Positions 39,603 through 48,946 of a stretch of DNA of 64,000 bases are shown here, one piece after another. The DNA lies in NCBI GenBank assembly GCA_016707525.1, contig JADJHP010000003.1:186001-250000 (forward strand), in the 5' to 3' direction. Numbering within the stretch: position 1 is the stretch's first letter; each line of letters begins with the position of its first letter. Both the position numbers and the translations under genes were made by a program. The notes beneath the pieces are model-generated. The model worked only from the letters and a program-made list of their open reading frames with translations, did no database searches and was not told where the DNA came from. This DNA comes from Ignavibacteriota bacterium (GTDB lineage: Bacteria > Bacteroidota > Ignavibacteria > UBA10030 > UBA6906).

Positions 39603-42600
39603 TCAGGGTATGCCGAGTGCATCAAGTGTGCTGCGCACGAGCCGGTACTCGGCATCGCCCGACCAGCGGTCCATCTCCGGCGGAGCGGTCGCTTCAAGCG
39701 CACGTGCTTCTTTTCCTTTACCATCGAGGAAGAACCGGGCCCACGCCTGAACAGCGTTCTGCGGAGCCGGTGGCGGCCAGGAACGAAGAAGGGCGCGGGC
39801 CGCTTCTTCCTTCCCTTCCTTTCGCATCGTCACGATCCCGATAACGTGCTGCACCCGGTCCATCCCGGCATGCTCCTGAGAGTATGCGATGATCTTGCGC
39901 CGGTACTCCTGTGCTCCCCGGACGTCGCCGGAGCGGTCGCAGGCCACAGCATCGATCAGATCTTCCACGCGGTCGTCGGTATCGTACGGCTTCCCTGCAC
40001 CCAGACGTTCCGGCCACTCGCGGGCCTTCGCGAGAAGCATGTGCGCTTCTCCGGGGTTCCCACGTTTCAGGGCATCGAGGGCCGACATCACATAGACGAA
40101 GCGATAGGCCTCCCGTCCATATCGCGCTCCTTCGAACGGCAGGATGGCAAGTGTATCGAGGATCGCCCTCGCGCCGGCGTGTTCGCCGGTCATGATCATC
40201 GCCCGTGCCGATGCCAACTGAAGCGCATAACTCGCAGGGAACAACGCGGCGCCCACGCCGGCCACCTTTCGTGCTTCCGCGATCCTGCCGTTCGTCCCGT
40301 AGAACTCCGTGAGTGCCAGATGCGTCCGCCAATCGCCCCCGCCAAGCTCCACGGCCCGGCGAAGATCCGCCCCGGCATCCGCAACGCCCTTCCCTGCGAA
40401 GGATGCACGTGTAAGATAGAACGCCGGGAGGTCAGGCCGGGCCCCACATGCAGCGAACTCCTGCTGCGCAAGGTCGCGCCGCCCCCGGCTCCAGTACAGC
40501 AGGGCACGGTAGTACCGGATCTTCCAATGCGGGGTGACCGTAGCCGCCCATGCAAGCACAGGTTCGCTTTCGGACCGGAATGGGAACACGAAGGCGGCGC
40601 TCTCCTTCAGAGCAGCATCGAGCATGACGCGGGCATCGTCCGGCCGGCCGGTCTGCGCAAGGAGATATGCCGTCCAGAGCTGCACCAGAGGATGGGACGG
40701 CGATTCCCTGAGGACGGCGATCGCTTCGCCATGCGCTCCCAGGCCGATATATGTGGCCGCGATCTCCTGACACGATTCATGAGGGAACTCACCCCGGAGC
40801 CCATCCTTGAATGCCCTGAGATGGCGGGCGTCGGGAGAGGCCCGATAGGATTCCCAGCGAACGAAATGGTTCAGCGGATCCAGGGACCCGATCGAAGCGC
40901 GTGCCCGATCGGCAGCCATGGTGTCTCCCGTTATGCGGTACAGCACAGCAAGGACACGCAATGCACGCACGCACGTTGCGTCCGCAGTCAACGCTTGCCG
41001 GGCATACTCCTCTGCTTCTTTCATGATGCCGCGGATGAAGGCCATCTCCGCCAGCTGTACCGATGCCGCGGGGCGCAAAGCAGCCGAGCGGGCGGCGAAC
41101 CCACATCCATCCTCCGCATCCGCATACCTGCCACGCAACCGTTGCACGAGTCCGTAGGCATAATTCGCCTCCGCATCATAGGCATCGATCGCCAGCGCAC
41201 GGCGCGCGTATCCCAATGCAGCAGCAGTATCAAAGCGTCGGAGCGCAAGCTCGGCGGCACCACTCAGCGATGGAAGATGCGTGGGATCGGCCTTGAGTGA
41301 CCGTTCGAAGCATGCATACGCTCCATCGTAGTCGCGCGCACGCATGCGCTCCCGGGCGTCCACAGAAAGCCCGTAGGCACTCGTCCAGTCGAAGGCCGGG
41401 GGCTGCAATGGACGTTCCAGAGGGTATGCCAGTTCGCCGTCGCTTGCATACGCGATCCGTGTCCCGACGTTGACCTCATAGGCGCGCACTGCCCCGGACA
41501 ATGCAATATCATACGTGACGGCCTGCAGTGGGCGGAGGTGCAGCGCGTAGGCGCCGATGACCTTGCCATCGGCACGGACCATCAGCGAATCGTTGACGGG
41601 GCCAAACGGGCAGAATCCGATCTGGAGACGGCCGTCGGCGCGCCGCACATCCAGGGCACCTTCCTGATTCGCAGCGACCACATTCTGCAACCCCCGGAAG
41701 GGCATCCAGCATTCGGTGAACTGCTCGGCCGTTGAAGGGAGGAACGCCATATGTTTGAACGGCGTGAGATAGCTCTTCGTGGTCGGCTGATTGAAGTGCA
41801 GGCCCGACTGGATCTCCACATACTGGCCGTTGCCAAGATCGGGGTCCGTCAGCAAGTTGCGCCAGATCTCCCCTTCCCGCGAAAGACCCCAGATCCAGAT
41901 CTTCTTTCCCGGCTTGTCCGTGTAGTGCGACCAGTGCAGCACCCCGAGATCCTTCGAACCCCACCTGGCGCCGAAGAAGTCCGTGTTCTTTCCGAGCACA
42001 TGGTAGGATTTGTACGAGCCGAAGTTGTTGTTCCTGTACTTTGTGATGTCCCTGCCCTGCGGGTCGAAAGGCCAGGCACCCACCTCTCCGTCGTGGCCGA
42101 TGAACGCACTGCCCGGGTAGATGAACTCGAGATCCTCGCCGGCATCCGCTGCACCATTCATCCAGTGATAGCGGCTCGTGGAAAGATCGGTGGGGTTGTA
42201 CCAGAACGACCGGGTCTCCACATATGCACGATCCGCAGGAAGACGTATCTCCACCCGCCATTCCGTCCGGGATGCGAGGTCCATGGTACCGACGACACAA
42301 CTCACGCTTCCATCCGGATTCGAACGGGTCAGATAGTCCACGGGTGAGGCCGTCGTGGGGGCATGACCGAGGTCGCCGAAATTGAACTCCACCCCGCCCG
42401 AGGTCCACGGGCCGCGCATCGCGATCTCTCTGAATTTGATCACATTGTTGAAGTAGAGAAAGGGGAGCCCTGACCCCTTTTCATACGCGCCGAGGATCTT
42501 TCCGCCCATCTGTGGAGCAACAAGGACGCGTATGTATTGATTCTCGAGCGTGATAACATTCCAGGTACGGGTGACCGGGGACGCGGTGTACCCCTGAAAG

Positions 42601-42776
42601 CGGAAGTACGGATAGATCGCGCCCGGATGCCCGACGGGATCGGGATCGGAGTAGGGATATGTTCGGAACGACTGTTCGGTTTCCGTGACCGTTGCTTGCT
42701 GCACCTGGGCGGAGAGGGGGAGAAATGTGGCCAGGATGGCCACAACGGACACTTTCAGGGTTCGGGAGAGAGTCAT
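39603..42776 (-). CDS. DUF5107 domain protein with C-terminal TPR repeats, secreted
   Basis: 1057 residues from ATG 42774-42776; a GTG three codons earlier is possible. Signal peptide MTLSRTLKVSVVAILATFLP. Residues about 75-380 form a DUF5107-type galactose-mutarotase-like sandwich (ENQYIRVLVAPQMGGKILGA, GGVEFNFGDLGHAP, EFIYPGSAFIGHDGEVGAW). From about residue 480 there are many TPR units (CFERSLKADPTHLPSLSGAA, GYARRALAIDAYDAEANYAY). DUF5107 proteins are common in FCB-group glycan-use loci and may bind or alter sugars; the catalytic activity is not established. It stands alone and is divergent from the kinase gene at 42925. Confidence 0.85.
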   Translation of the reverse strand: MTLSRTLKVSVVAILATFLPLSAQVQQATVTETEQSFRTYPYSDPDPVGHPGAIYPYFRFQGYTASPVTRTWNVITLENQYIRVLVAPQMGGKILGAYEKGSGLPFLYFNNVIKFREIAMRGPWTSGGVEFNFGDLGHAPTTASPVDYLTRSNPDGSVSCVVGTMDLASRTEWRVEIRLPADRAYVETRSFWYNPTDLSTSRYHWMNGAADAGEDLEFIYPGSAFIGHDGEVGAWPFDPQGRDITKYRNNNFGSYKSYHVLGKNTDFFGARWGSKDLGVLHWSHYTDKPGKKIWIWGLSREGEIWRNLLTDPDLGNGQYVEIQSGLHFNQPTTKSYLTPFKHMAFLPSTAEQFTECWMPFRGLQNVVAANQEGALDVRRADGRLQIGFCPFGPVNDSLMVRADGKVIGAYALHLRPLQAVTYDIALSGAVRAYEVNVGTRIAYASDGELAYPLERPLQPPAFDWTSAYGLSVDARERMRARDYDGAYACFERSLKADPTHLPSLSGAAELALRRFDTAAALGYARRALAIDAYDAEANYAYGLVQRLRGRYADAEDGCGFAARSAALRPAASVQLAEMAFIRGIMKEAEEYARQALTADATCVRALRVLAVLYRITGDTMAADRARASIGSLDPLNHFVRWESYRASPDARHLRAFKDGLRGEFPHESCQEIAATYIGLGAHGEAIAVLRESPSHPLVQLWTAYLLAQTGRPDDARVMLDAALKESAAFVFPFRSESEPVLAWAATVTPHWKIRYYRALLYWSRGRRDLAQQEFAACGARPDLPAFYLTRASFAGKGVADAGADLRRAVELGGGDWRTHLALTEFYGTNGRIAEARKVAGVGAALFPASYALQLASARAMIMTGEHAGARAILDTLAILPFEGARYGREAYRFVYVMSALDALKRGNPGEAHMLLAKAREWPERLGAGKPYDTDDRVEDLIDAVACDRSGDVRGAQEYRRKIIAYSQEHAGMDRVQHVIGIVTMRKEGKEEAARALLRSWPPPAPQNAVQAWARFFLDGKGKEARALEATAPPEMDRWSGDAEYRLVRSTLDALGIP

Positions 42777-42924
42777 GGTACCCACACATGGAAGGGTTGA
42801 TCGTTGCCGTTAAGGCTGCTGGGAGATAAGATAGAAGAAAGGGCGAGAGACTCAAGGAGGGCATTCTCCAGGGTATTCTCCAGTCCGTCCGGGTGATTGC
42901 TTTTCCAATGGACTCTGTGTATCA

Positions 42925-44304
42925 TTGCGTGACCGGAACAGTCCTCCGAACCATGTGGATCCAGCCTGCCCAAGTGATGCAGTGACAGCGACGGACAACA
43001 ATACCGCTTCCGGCCGCGCGCCGAAACGCCCCCCCGACTTTCTTATCTCGATCGTGGTCAGCATGGCCGTATGGACGACCGCTGTCTCGATCGCCGTGTA
43101 CGTCGATTATCTTCATTACTACGAAGCCTTTGCCCGGTCGTCGAGGTCTGCGTACCCTCATTGGGAGTTCCTGGCAACGGAGGTCCCGGGATATTTCGGG
43201 CTCTGGCTCATCGGGATCATCTCGATGACGGTCATGCGGTTCAGGCTCCGCCGCTACCTGGACTCTCTCGAGTCCGCCAACGCCCACCTCGCAGCTGACC
43301 GGGTGCGATTGGAGAAAGCCGAGTCCATCGCGTCATTCGGCAGTTGGGAATTGGACCTGCGGGATAAGAGTTTTCACGGATCGCAGGGGGCAGCAGCGAT
43401 CTACGGCCTCGAGCACAGCACCTGGTCCATTCCATTGGTGCAGAGCGTCCCCTTGCCGGAATACAGGCCGGCCCTCGACAAAGCTCTTGCCGATCTTCTC
43501 GCCGGGCAGGCACCGTACGATATCCAATTCAAGATCCGCAGGCCGAGTGACGGAAGCATCCGCGATATCCACTCCGTGGCGATGTATGACAGGTCCGCCC
43601 AGCTCGTGACCGGCGTGATCCATGACGTGACCGAGTACAACGCCGCGCAACGGCAGATACACGAAAGTGAACAGCGGTACAAGCTGCTCGCGGACAACGC
43701 CATTGATGTCATCTGGACAACAGACCTGCAAGGACGCTTCACGTACGTCTCGCCCTCCATCCTCCAGCTGCGCGGGATCACGCCGGAAGAAGGATTGCAG
43801 ACCTCGATCGAAGACGCGATCACTCCTGCATCCCATGCCATCGTGCACCGGGCGATCCGGGGAGTGGTACGGGATGCGCTGGCGGGCAAGAATTCCGAAC
43901 CCGTGTATCTCGAGGTCGAACAACCCCGCAAGGATGGGTCCACGGTGTGGACCGAAGTAACGACACGTGTCATCTTCGGTGACCACGGCCAACCCCTCGG
44001 ACTCCTCGGGGTTTCGCGCGATGTCTCCCTCCGCCGTGCATACCGGGAGCAGCTCGAAATGTCGTTGCGCGACAAGGACGTGCTCCTCCGCGAAGTGCAC
44101 CACCGCGTGAAGAACAACCTGCAGGTGATCAGCAGCCTCCTGAACCTCCAGGCGGATTCGTACAACGACCCGCAGGCCCGGGCTCTCCTCAAGGAAAGTC
44201 AGCAACGCATCCGGTCCATGGCACTCGTGCATGAAAAGCTGTATCGCTCCCCCGCATGTGTCGGACATCGATTTCCCGGACTATCTCACGACCATGACCC
44301 ATGA
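42925..44304 (+). CDS. PAS-PAS sensor kinase, HisKA_2 type, part before a frameshift
   Basis: 459 codons from TTG 42925; GTG 42982 is an alternative start. Two membrane helices (about 38-60 and 90-107) are followed by a first PAS-like domain (about 130-245) and a second PAS domain (about 250-375, with DNAIDVIWTTDLQGRFTYVS). The HisKA_2 box HHRVKNNLQVISSLLNLQ follows. After LVHEKLYRSP the frame loses sense and stops at 44304. Removing one C from CCCCC (44249-44253) restores YRSPHVSDIDFPDYL and leads into the ATPase domain in the next frame. Either a sequencing indel or a mutation that removes the ATPase domain. The cognate regulator is not next to it. Confidence 0.8.
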   Translation: MRDRNSPPNHVDPACPSDAVTATDNNTASGRAPKRPPDFLISIVVSMAVWTTAVSIAVYVDYLHYYEAFARSSRSAYPHWEFLATEVPGYFGLWLIGIISMTVMRFRLRRYLDSLESANAHLAADRVRLEKAESIASFGSWELDLRDKSFHGSQGAAAIYGLEHSTWSIPLVQSVPLPEYRPALDKALADLLAGQAPYDIQFKIRRPSDGSIRDIHSVAMYDRSAQLVTGVIHDVTEYNAAQRQIHESEQRYKLLADNAIDVIWTTDLQGRFTYVSPSILQLRGITPEEGLQTSIEDAITPASHAIVHRAIRGVVRDALAGKNSEPVYLEVEQPRKDGSTVWTEVTTRVIFGDHGQPLGLLGVSRDVSLRRAYREQLEMSLRDKDVLLREVHHRVKNNLQVISSLLNLQADSYNDPQARALLKESQQRIRSMALVHEKLYRSPACVGHRFPGLSHDHDP

Positions 44305-44677
44305 GCTTCTCCGTTCATCCGGCAATGGGAAGGTCGCCACGCACGTGACCGGTGATGCGATCCGTCTGGATATCGAAAAGGCGATCCCTGCCGGGCTCAT
44401 CGTGAACGAACTTCTGACCAATTCCCTGAAGCATGCCTTCCCCCCCCACATACGCGATGGCCGGATCACGGTCTCGGTGCGACGGGATAGCGCCGGACGG
44501 GTAGAGCTTACCGTGGAGGACAACGGCATCGGGATGCCGCCCAATCTGAAGTTCGCGGAGATGCGGACGATGGGCATGACCGTCATCCACGGACTGGCGG
44601 TCCAGCTTGATGGCGCGATCAGCATCCTCCCTGGGCCCGGGACCAGAGTTCAGCTTCGCTTCCCTTCCGGGCAATGA
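44231..44677 (+). CDS. HisKA_2 sensor kinase, ATPase part after the frameshift
   Basis: True sense begins around 44252, just after the CCCCC run; the ATG at 44231 is internal to the upstream part. The fragment completes the kinase: IVNELLTNSLKHAFPPH (N-box), ELTVEDNGIGMPP (G1 box), MGMTVIHGLAVQLDGAI and a final RVQLRFPSGQ. Joined with 42925-44250 it gives a sensor kinase of about 584 residues, similar in plan to those at 11932-13698 and 26783-28630. Confidence 0.8.
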   Translation: MKSCIAPPHVSDIDFPDYLTTMTHELLRSSGNGKVATHVTGDAIRLDIEKAIPAGLIVNELLTNSLKHAFPPHIRDGRITVSVRRDSAGRVELTVEDNGIGMPPNLKFAEMRTMGMTVIHGLAVQLDGAISILPGPGTRVQLRFPSGQ

Positions 44678-44711
44678 ACCCCTGACACACGAACAACACT
44701 CCTATCCGATC

Positions 44712-45575
44712 ATGCTCTACGGTGCACACTGTTACCTGCTCACGCCACGCTGGGGAGACGACCAGCTGCGGCATCTCGACACTGCCCATGCACTGGGGCT
44801 CGACATGTTCGAGCTTTCGGTCGGCGACGATATTCACTTCGATCACCAGCGGACGGGCCGTCATGCCCGTGAGCTCGGGCTCCATCTGCTCGTTGGCCCG
44901 GGCGGCACATGGCCGATGGAATGTGACATGTCTTCGGAATCCGCCTCCGACCGCGCGAAAGGGCTCGACTGGCACAAACGGGTGGTGGATATCACCGCCG
45001 AAGTGGGGGCGGCCGCCTATGCCGGAGCGATGTACGGCCATCCCGGCATGGTCAAGCGGCGCCGGCCACCGGCCGATGAGTTCAACCGCACAGCGGAAGG
45101 GCTGCACACGCTTGCGGAATATGCCGCAGAACGGAATGTCCTGCTGGCGATGGAACCGATGAGCCATTTCCGGACCCACATGGTCAATACGCCGGCACAG
45201 GTGCTGAAGCTCATCGCCCTTGCAGACAACCACCCCGCATTGCGAGTGCTTTTCGACACGTATCATCTGGTGACCGAGGTCCGCGACTACGCATCTGCAC
45301 TCAGGCTCCTCGGCGATAGGCTGTTCGCCATTCATGCATGTGAGAACGACCGGGGAAAACCGGGAGGCGGGCTCATTCCCTGGCTCACGGTCTTCAAGGC
45401 ATTGCGGGAGATCGGATTCAAGGGGTACGTCGGATTGGAAGGGTACAACTCGGGGATCGGGGATTTCGCATTCGAACGGGGGATGTTCCACGACGTGTGC
45501 CCGGACGGCCGGGCATTCATTGCCGAAGGTATCGCCTACCTCCGGTCCGTGGAGCGGGAAGCCGCCACGGAGTGA
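44712..45575 (+). CDS. Sugar phosphate isomerase/epimerase (xylose-isomerase-like TIM barrel)
   Basis: 287 residues from ATG 44712. The AP-endonuclease-2-like barrel has metal-site motifs in order: LLAMEPMSH (Glu), VLFDTYH (Asp, His), IHACENDRG (His) and GYVGLEGYN (Glu), as in D-tagatose/D-psicose 3-epimerase relatives. It probably epimerises or isomerises a keto-sugar in the cytoplasm; the exact substrate is not readable. It starts 34 bases after the kinase stop with a weak Shine-Dalgarno and may be co-transcribed with it. A strong hairpin follows. Confidence 0.82.
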   Translation: MLYGAHCYLLTPRWGDDQLRHLDTAHALGLDMFELSVGDDIHFDHQRTGRHARELGLHLLVGPGGTWPMECDMSSESASDRAKGLDWHKRVVDITAEVGAAAYAGAMYGHPGMVKRRRPPADEFNRTAEGLHTLAEYAAERNVLLAMEPMSHFRTHMVNTPAQVLKLIALADNHPALRVLFDTYHLVTEVRDYASALRLLGDRLFAIHACENDRGKPGGGLIPWLTVFKALREIGFKGYVGLEGYNSGIGDFAFERGMFHDVCPDGRAFIAEGIAYLRSVEREAATE

Positions 45576-45583
45576 GTGAAGCG

Positions 45584-45610
45584 CAACGGGCCCGTGCTGC
45601 GGGCCCGTTG
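45584..45610. terminator. Bidirectional terminator between the epimerase gene and the his operon
   Basis: Perfect 11-bp arms (45584-45594 / 45600-45610) with a five-base loop, between two convergent gene ends. Only short T-runs follow. Confidence 0.75.
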
Positions 45611-45621
45611 TCATTCCATGA

Positions 45622-46254
45622 TCACTTTCCCCCGCGTCGTTCGCCGAGCTTTCCGGCGATATCGGCGAGGGAGACGCCCTCCACTTCCATCATCACGAGA
45701 AGGTGATACAGAAGATCCGCCACCTCCCAGGTGATCTCCACCGGCGCATGATTCTTCGCTGCGATGATCACCTCGCCTGATTCCTCCCCGACCTTCTTCA
45801 GTATCCGGTCAAGTCCACCCTCGAGCAGCTTCGTCGTGTAGGATCCCTCCGGCCTATCGATGTTCCGTTGATGGATCACGCGCGCCACCGCTCCGAGCAC
45901 CTCGCCGAGCGCGAACTCATGAGTGCCTTCTGCCTCCGGCCGGAACTTCTCGAAGAAACAGGAATACGCACCTGTGTGGCAGGCGGCACCGGTCTGCAGC
46001 ACCCGCACCAGGATCGTGTCGCCGTCACAGTCGAGCGACATCCCCGTCACCTTCTGCGTGTGTCCCGAGGTCGCCCCCTTATGCCAGAGTTCGCCCCGGC
46101 TCCTGCTCCAGAAATGTGTCTCGCCGGTAGCAATGGTCTTGTCAAGGCTCTCACGGTTCATGTACGCGAGCATGAGCACTTCGCCGCTGAGGGCATCCTG
46201 AACGACAGCGGGGACAAGCCCGCGTTCATCGAAACGTACCTTGTCTATGGTCAT
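45622..46254 (-). CDS. hisIE: Bifunctional phosphoribosyl-AMP cyclohydrolase / phosphoribosyl-ATP pyrophosphatase
   Basis: 210 residues from ATG 46252-46254, which overlaps the hisF stop by four bases. The HisI half has WSRSRGELWHKGATSG, the metal motif DCDGDT and the Cys residues in TGAACHTGAYSC. The HisE half (about 110-210) has KKVGEESGEVIIAAK. It catalyses steps 2 and 3 of histidine synthesis: PR-ATP to PR-AMP and then ring opening. Fused HisIE is common in Bacteroidota, Enterobacteria and others. Last gene of the operon. Confidence 0.95.
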   Translation of the reverse strand: MTIDKVRFDERGLVPAVVQDALSGEVLMLAYMNRESLDKTIATGETHFWSRSRGELWHKGATSGHTQKVTGMSLDCDGDTILVRVLQTGAACHTGAYSCFFEKFRPEAEGTHEFALGEVLGAVARVIHQRNIDRPEGSYTTKLLEGGLDRILKKVGEESGEVIIAAKNHAPVEITWEVADLLYHLLVMMEVEGVSLADIAGKLGERRGGK

Positions 46255-47009
46255 CGTACCGACACTCCTTCCGATCGGAGATACAATTTCAATTGCGGAA
46301 TGGTGAGAGCGCGTGTGTGAAAGAGGGACGCAGCAAGCACGGCGCTGGCGCCGCCATCCATGAGCCCTTCGGAGAAGTGCTCGAGTTTGCCGGCACCTCC
46401 TGAGGCGATCACGGGGATGCGGACGCGTGAGGTCATCGCCTGGAGGAGTGCGATGTCGTACCCGGATTGTGTGCCATCGCGGTCCATGCTCGTCAGCAGG
46501 ATCTCCCCTGCCCCGCGTTTCTCCACCTCCATCGCCCAGGCGAGCGCGTCCAGGCCCGTGGCCTGATGGCCACCGTAGATGAAGACCTCCCATCCATTGC
46601 CGTCCGCCTTGCGGCGTGCATCGATGGCGGCAACGACACACTGCGACCCGAAGCGTGCAGCGGCCTCTTCAATGAGCACGGGGCGTTGAACCATCGCCGT
46701 ATTCAGACTGACGCGGTCGGCGCCGGCATTCAGCATTGCGCGCACGTCCTCCGCGGTGCGGATCCCGCCACCCACGGTGAGCGGGATGAAGAGCACATCG
46801 GCGACCGATTCCACCACAGCAAGGATGCTGCGGCGCTCTTCACGGGAGGCGGTGATGTCGAGGATCACGAGCTCATCCGCCCCTTCGTCGTTGTAGAACC
46901 GGGCGTGGGCAGCGGGTTCACCCATCTCGCGCAGGCCGACGAAGTTCACACCCTTGACGACGGTGCCATTGCGGACATCCAGACATGGAATGATGCGTTT
47001 GTGCAGCAT
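46251..47009 (-). CDS. hisF: Imidazole glycerol phosphate synthase cyclase subunit
   Basis: 252 residues with the full HisF barrel: MLHKRIIPCLDVRNGTVVKG at the start (catalytic Asp in CLDV), LTVGGGIRT, AIDARR and TSMDRDGTQSGYD (second catalytic Asp). With HisH it converts PRFAR and ammonia to imidazole-glycerol phosphate and AICAR. It is 13 bases after hisA and overlaps hisIE by four bases. Confidence 0.97.
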   Translation of the reverse strand: MLHKRIIPCLDVRNGTVVKGVNFVGLREMGEPAAHARFYNDEGADELVILDITASREERRSILAVVESVADVLFIPLTVGGGIRTAEDVRAMLNAGADRVSLNTAMVQRPVLIEEAAARFGSQCVVAAIDARRKADGNGWEVFIYGGHQATGLDALAWAMEVEKRGAGEILLTSMDRDGTQSGYDIALLQAMTSRVRIPVIASGGAGKLEHFSEGLMDGGASAVLAASLFHTRALTIPQLKLYLRSEGVSVR

Positions 47010-47022
47010 GGTCGTTCCCGGG

Positions 47023-47760
47023 TCAGGAGTGATAGCCGGCCGCGAGTGCCAGGAGTGCGGGAAGCGTCACGCGGCGTTCATACAACGCCTTCCCGATGAT
47101 CACACCGGAGACCGCAGGGTTCCGGAGTTCGAACAAGGCGCGGACATCCTCCTCGGAAGAGACCCCGCCCGAAGCGATGACATGCATGCCCGTCTCCGCG
47201 ATACGGACGAGCGTTGCGGTATCCGGCCCGGTCAGCATCCCGTCGCGGGCAACATCGGTAAAGAGTACTTCACGCACACCCTTTTCCAGCAGTCCCCGGA
47301 CGAACACCACGACATCGTGTGCGGTCACGTCCGTCCACCCCCGCGTGGCGATCTTTCCATCCTTCGCGTCGACAGCAACAATGGTCCGCTCCGGCCCGCA
47401 CAGCTTCATCATTTCATCGAACAGCGGAGGGTCCTCAACGGCGACGGTCCCGAAGACGAGCTTTGCAGCGCCGGCATCGAGGGCGAGGCGCACCGACTCC
47501 ATGGAGCGGAGGCCCCCGCCATACTGCACCGGATAGGGGCTCAGCGCCGCGGCTTTCCGGAGGATCTCCAGATGATCCGATGACCTGCCGAATGCGCCAT
47601 CCAGATTCACCATATGCAGCCGCTGTGCCCCTCCCGCGAACCAATCGCGGGCCACCGACACCGGGTCGCTGGAGTATTCCGTCGTTGCGGCATCTTCCCC
47701 CTGGCGAAGGCGGACACATTTGCCGTTCTTCAGGTCGATCGCCGGAATGATATCCATCAT
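47023..47760 (-). CDS. hisA: ProFAR isomerase (phosphoribosylformimino-AICAR-P isomerase)
   Basis: 245 residues. MMDIIPAIDLKNGKCVRL at the start holds the catalytic Asp; YGGGLRS and VLFTDVARDGMLTGPD (second Asp) follow. Two adjacent ATGs are possible: the first (47758-47760) overlaps the hisH stop as ATGATG. It isomerises ProFAR to PRFAR, step 4 of the pathway. HisA and HisF are homologous half-barrel-duplicated proteins. Confidence 0.96.
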   Translation of the reverse strand: MMDIIPAIDLKNGKCVRLRQGEDAATTEYSSDPVSVARDWFAGGAQRLHMVNLDGAFGRSSDHLEILRKAAALSPYPVQYGGGLRSMESVRLALDAGAAKLVFGTVAVEDPPLFDEMMKLCGPERTIVAVDAKDGKIATRGWTDVTAHDVVVFVRGLLEKGVREVLFTDVARDGMLTGPDTATLVRIAETGMHVIASGGVSSEEDVRALFELRNPAVSGVIIGKALYERRVTLPALLALAAGYHS

Positions 47761-48365
47761 GCGTGTGCCTTTTCCTTGTCGAATGCCGCGAACCGCCGGA
47801 GAAGCTCGATCCCGGCCGCCTGCGATTTTTCCGGATGGAACTGCACCCCGAAGACGTTCTGCTTCTCGACAACCGACGTGAAGGTCACGCCATACTCCGT
47901 TGTGCCTACTGCTGCGGGGGTTGCACCGGCGTGGAACGAGTGGACGAAATAGAAGCACCCACCATCCGGTGCCAGAAGGGTTGACGGTGCCACGGGAAGG
48001 ACATCGTTCCACCCGATATGCGGGACCACCAGGGTGGTACGGAAGCGCACGATGCTGCCGGGGATCAGGCCAAGGCCCGCCGCCCCGGGAGATTCTTCAC
48101 TGTCCTGAAAGAGCAATTGCATCCCGAGGCAGATGCCGAGCATCGGCTTCCCGGAAGCGGCATGCTCCAGGATCGGCCCGCGCAGCCCGAGCCCGTCGAT
48201 GCGTGCCACCGCTTCGCCGAACGCACCGACACCGGGAAGGATCACTACCGTCGCCTGCCGGACCGCCTCCGGGTCGGGCGTGACCAGTACCTCGCAGCCG
48301 AGATGTTCCAGGGCCCGGCGGACATTCCGGAGATTGCCCATCCCGTAGTCGACGACCGTGATCAT
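47757..48365 (-). CDS. hisH: Imidazole glycerol phosphate synthase glutaminase subunit
   Basis: 202 residues. The class I glutamine amidotransferase triad is visible: Cys in GICLGMQLLF, and His and Glu in GVQFHPEKSQ. LPGVGAFGEAV is near the N-terminus. It supplies ammonia to HisF. Its ATG overlaps the hisB stop by four bases and its TGA overlaps the hisA start. Confidence 0.97.
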   Translation of the reverse strand: MITVVDYGMGNLRNVRRALEHLGCEVLVTPDPEAVRQATVVILPGVGAFGEAVARIDGLGLRGPILEHAASGKPMLGICLGMQLLFQDSEESPGAAGLGLIPGSIVRFRTTLVVPHIGWNDVLPVAPSTLLAPDGGCFYFVHSFHAGATPAAVGTTEYGVTFTSVVEKQNVFGVQFHPEKSQAAGIELLRRFAAFDKEKAHA

Positions 48366-48946
48366 AATGCTCCCTTCGTGGACGGGATGTCGCTCCCTCC
48401 CGTCAGCCGCACCGCCTGGCGCACTGCCCGGCCGAACGACTTGAAGATCGCTTCCGCCTGGTGGTGCGCGTTGTCGCCGTACAAGAGCGCGACGTGCAGG
48501 TTCATCTTCCCCTCCGAGGCGATGGCTTGAAAGAACTCCTTCACCATCTCCAGCGCGAAGCCGTTGATCATCTCGCGCGAGAAACCGGCATGGAAGACCA
48601 GATACGGCCGGCCGCTGAGATCGATCACCGTGCGTGCCAGCGCCTCATCCATGGCAACGAACCCCGCTCCAAAACGCTCGATACCACGCTTCTCGCCGAG
48701 CGCCTCCGTCAACGCTTTCCCGATGCAGATGCCGACATCCTCAACAAGATGGTGCTCGTCGATATGCAGATCCCCCTTCGCCCGGAGCACCATCCGCATA
48801 TTCCCGTGTTTGGCGATGTGTGTCAGCATGTGATCGAAGAATCCCACGCCGGTCGCGATCTCCGGAGGACCGGGTTCATCTAGCCAGATCTGGAGATCGA
48901 TGTCCGTCTCGGAGGTCTTCCTGACGATGTGCGATGTGCGGCTCAT
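48362..48946 (-). CDS. hisB: Imidazoleglycerol-phosphate dehydratase (monofunctional)
   Basis: 194 residues, the monofunctional length: no histidinol-phosphatase domain is fused, unlike in E. coli. The manganese-binding motifs FFDHMLTHIAKHG, DEHHLVEDVG and GDNAHHQAEAIFKS are all present. It dehydrates imidazole-glycerol phosphate to imidazole-acetol phosphate. Because the phosphatase is not fused and none is seen in this operon, histidinol-phosphatase must be encoded elsewhere. Confidence 0.97.
   Translation of the reverse strand: MSRTSHIVRKTSETDIDLQIWLDEPGPPEIATGVGFFDHMLTHIAKHGNMRMVLRAKGDLHIDEHHLVEDVGICIGKALTEALGEKRGIERFGAGFVAMDEALARTVIDLSGRPYLVFHAGFSREMINGFALEMVKEFFQAIASEGKMNLHVALLYGDNAHHQAEAIFKSFGRAVRQAVRLTGGSDIPSTKGAL

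Noticed and set aside
39136..39750. Plus-strand open frame of about 200 codons across the intergenic region into the DUF5107 gene
   Set aside because: It is a composite of unrelated sequence, basic and low in sense; only the 39378-39589 stretch shows family-like residues, partly in another frame.
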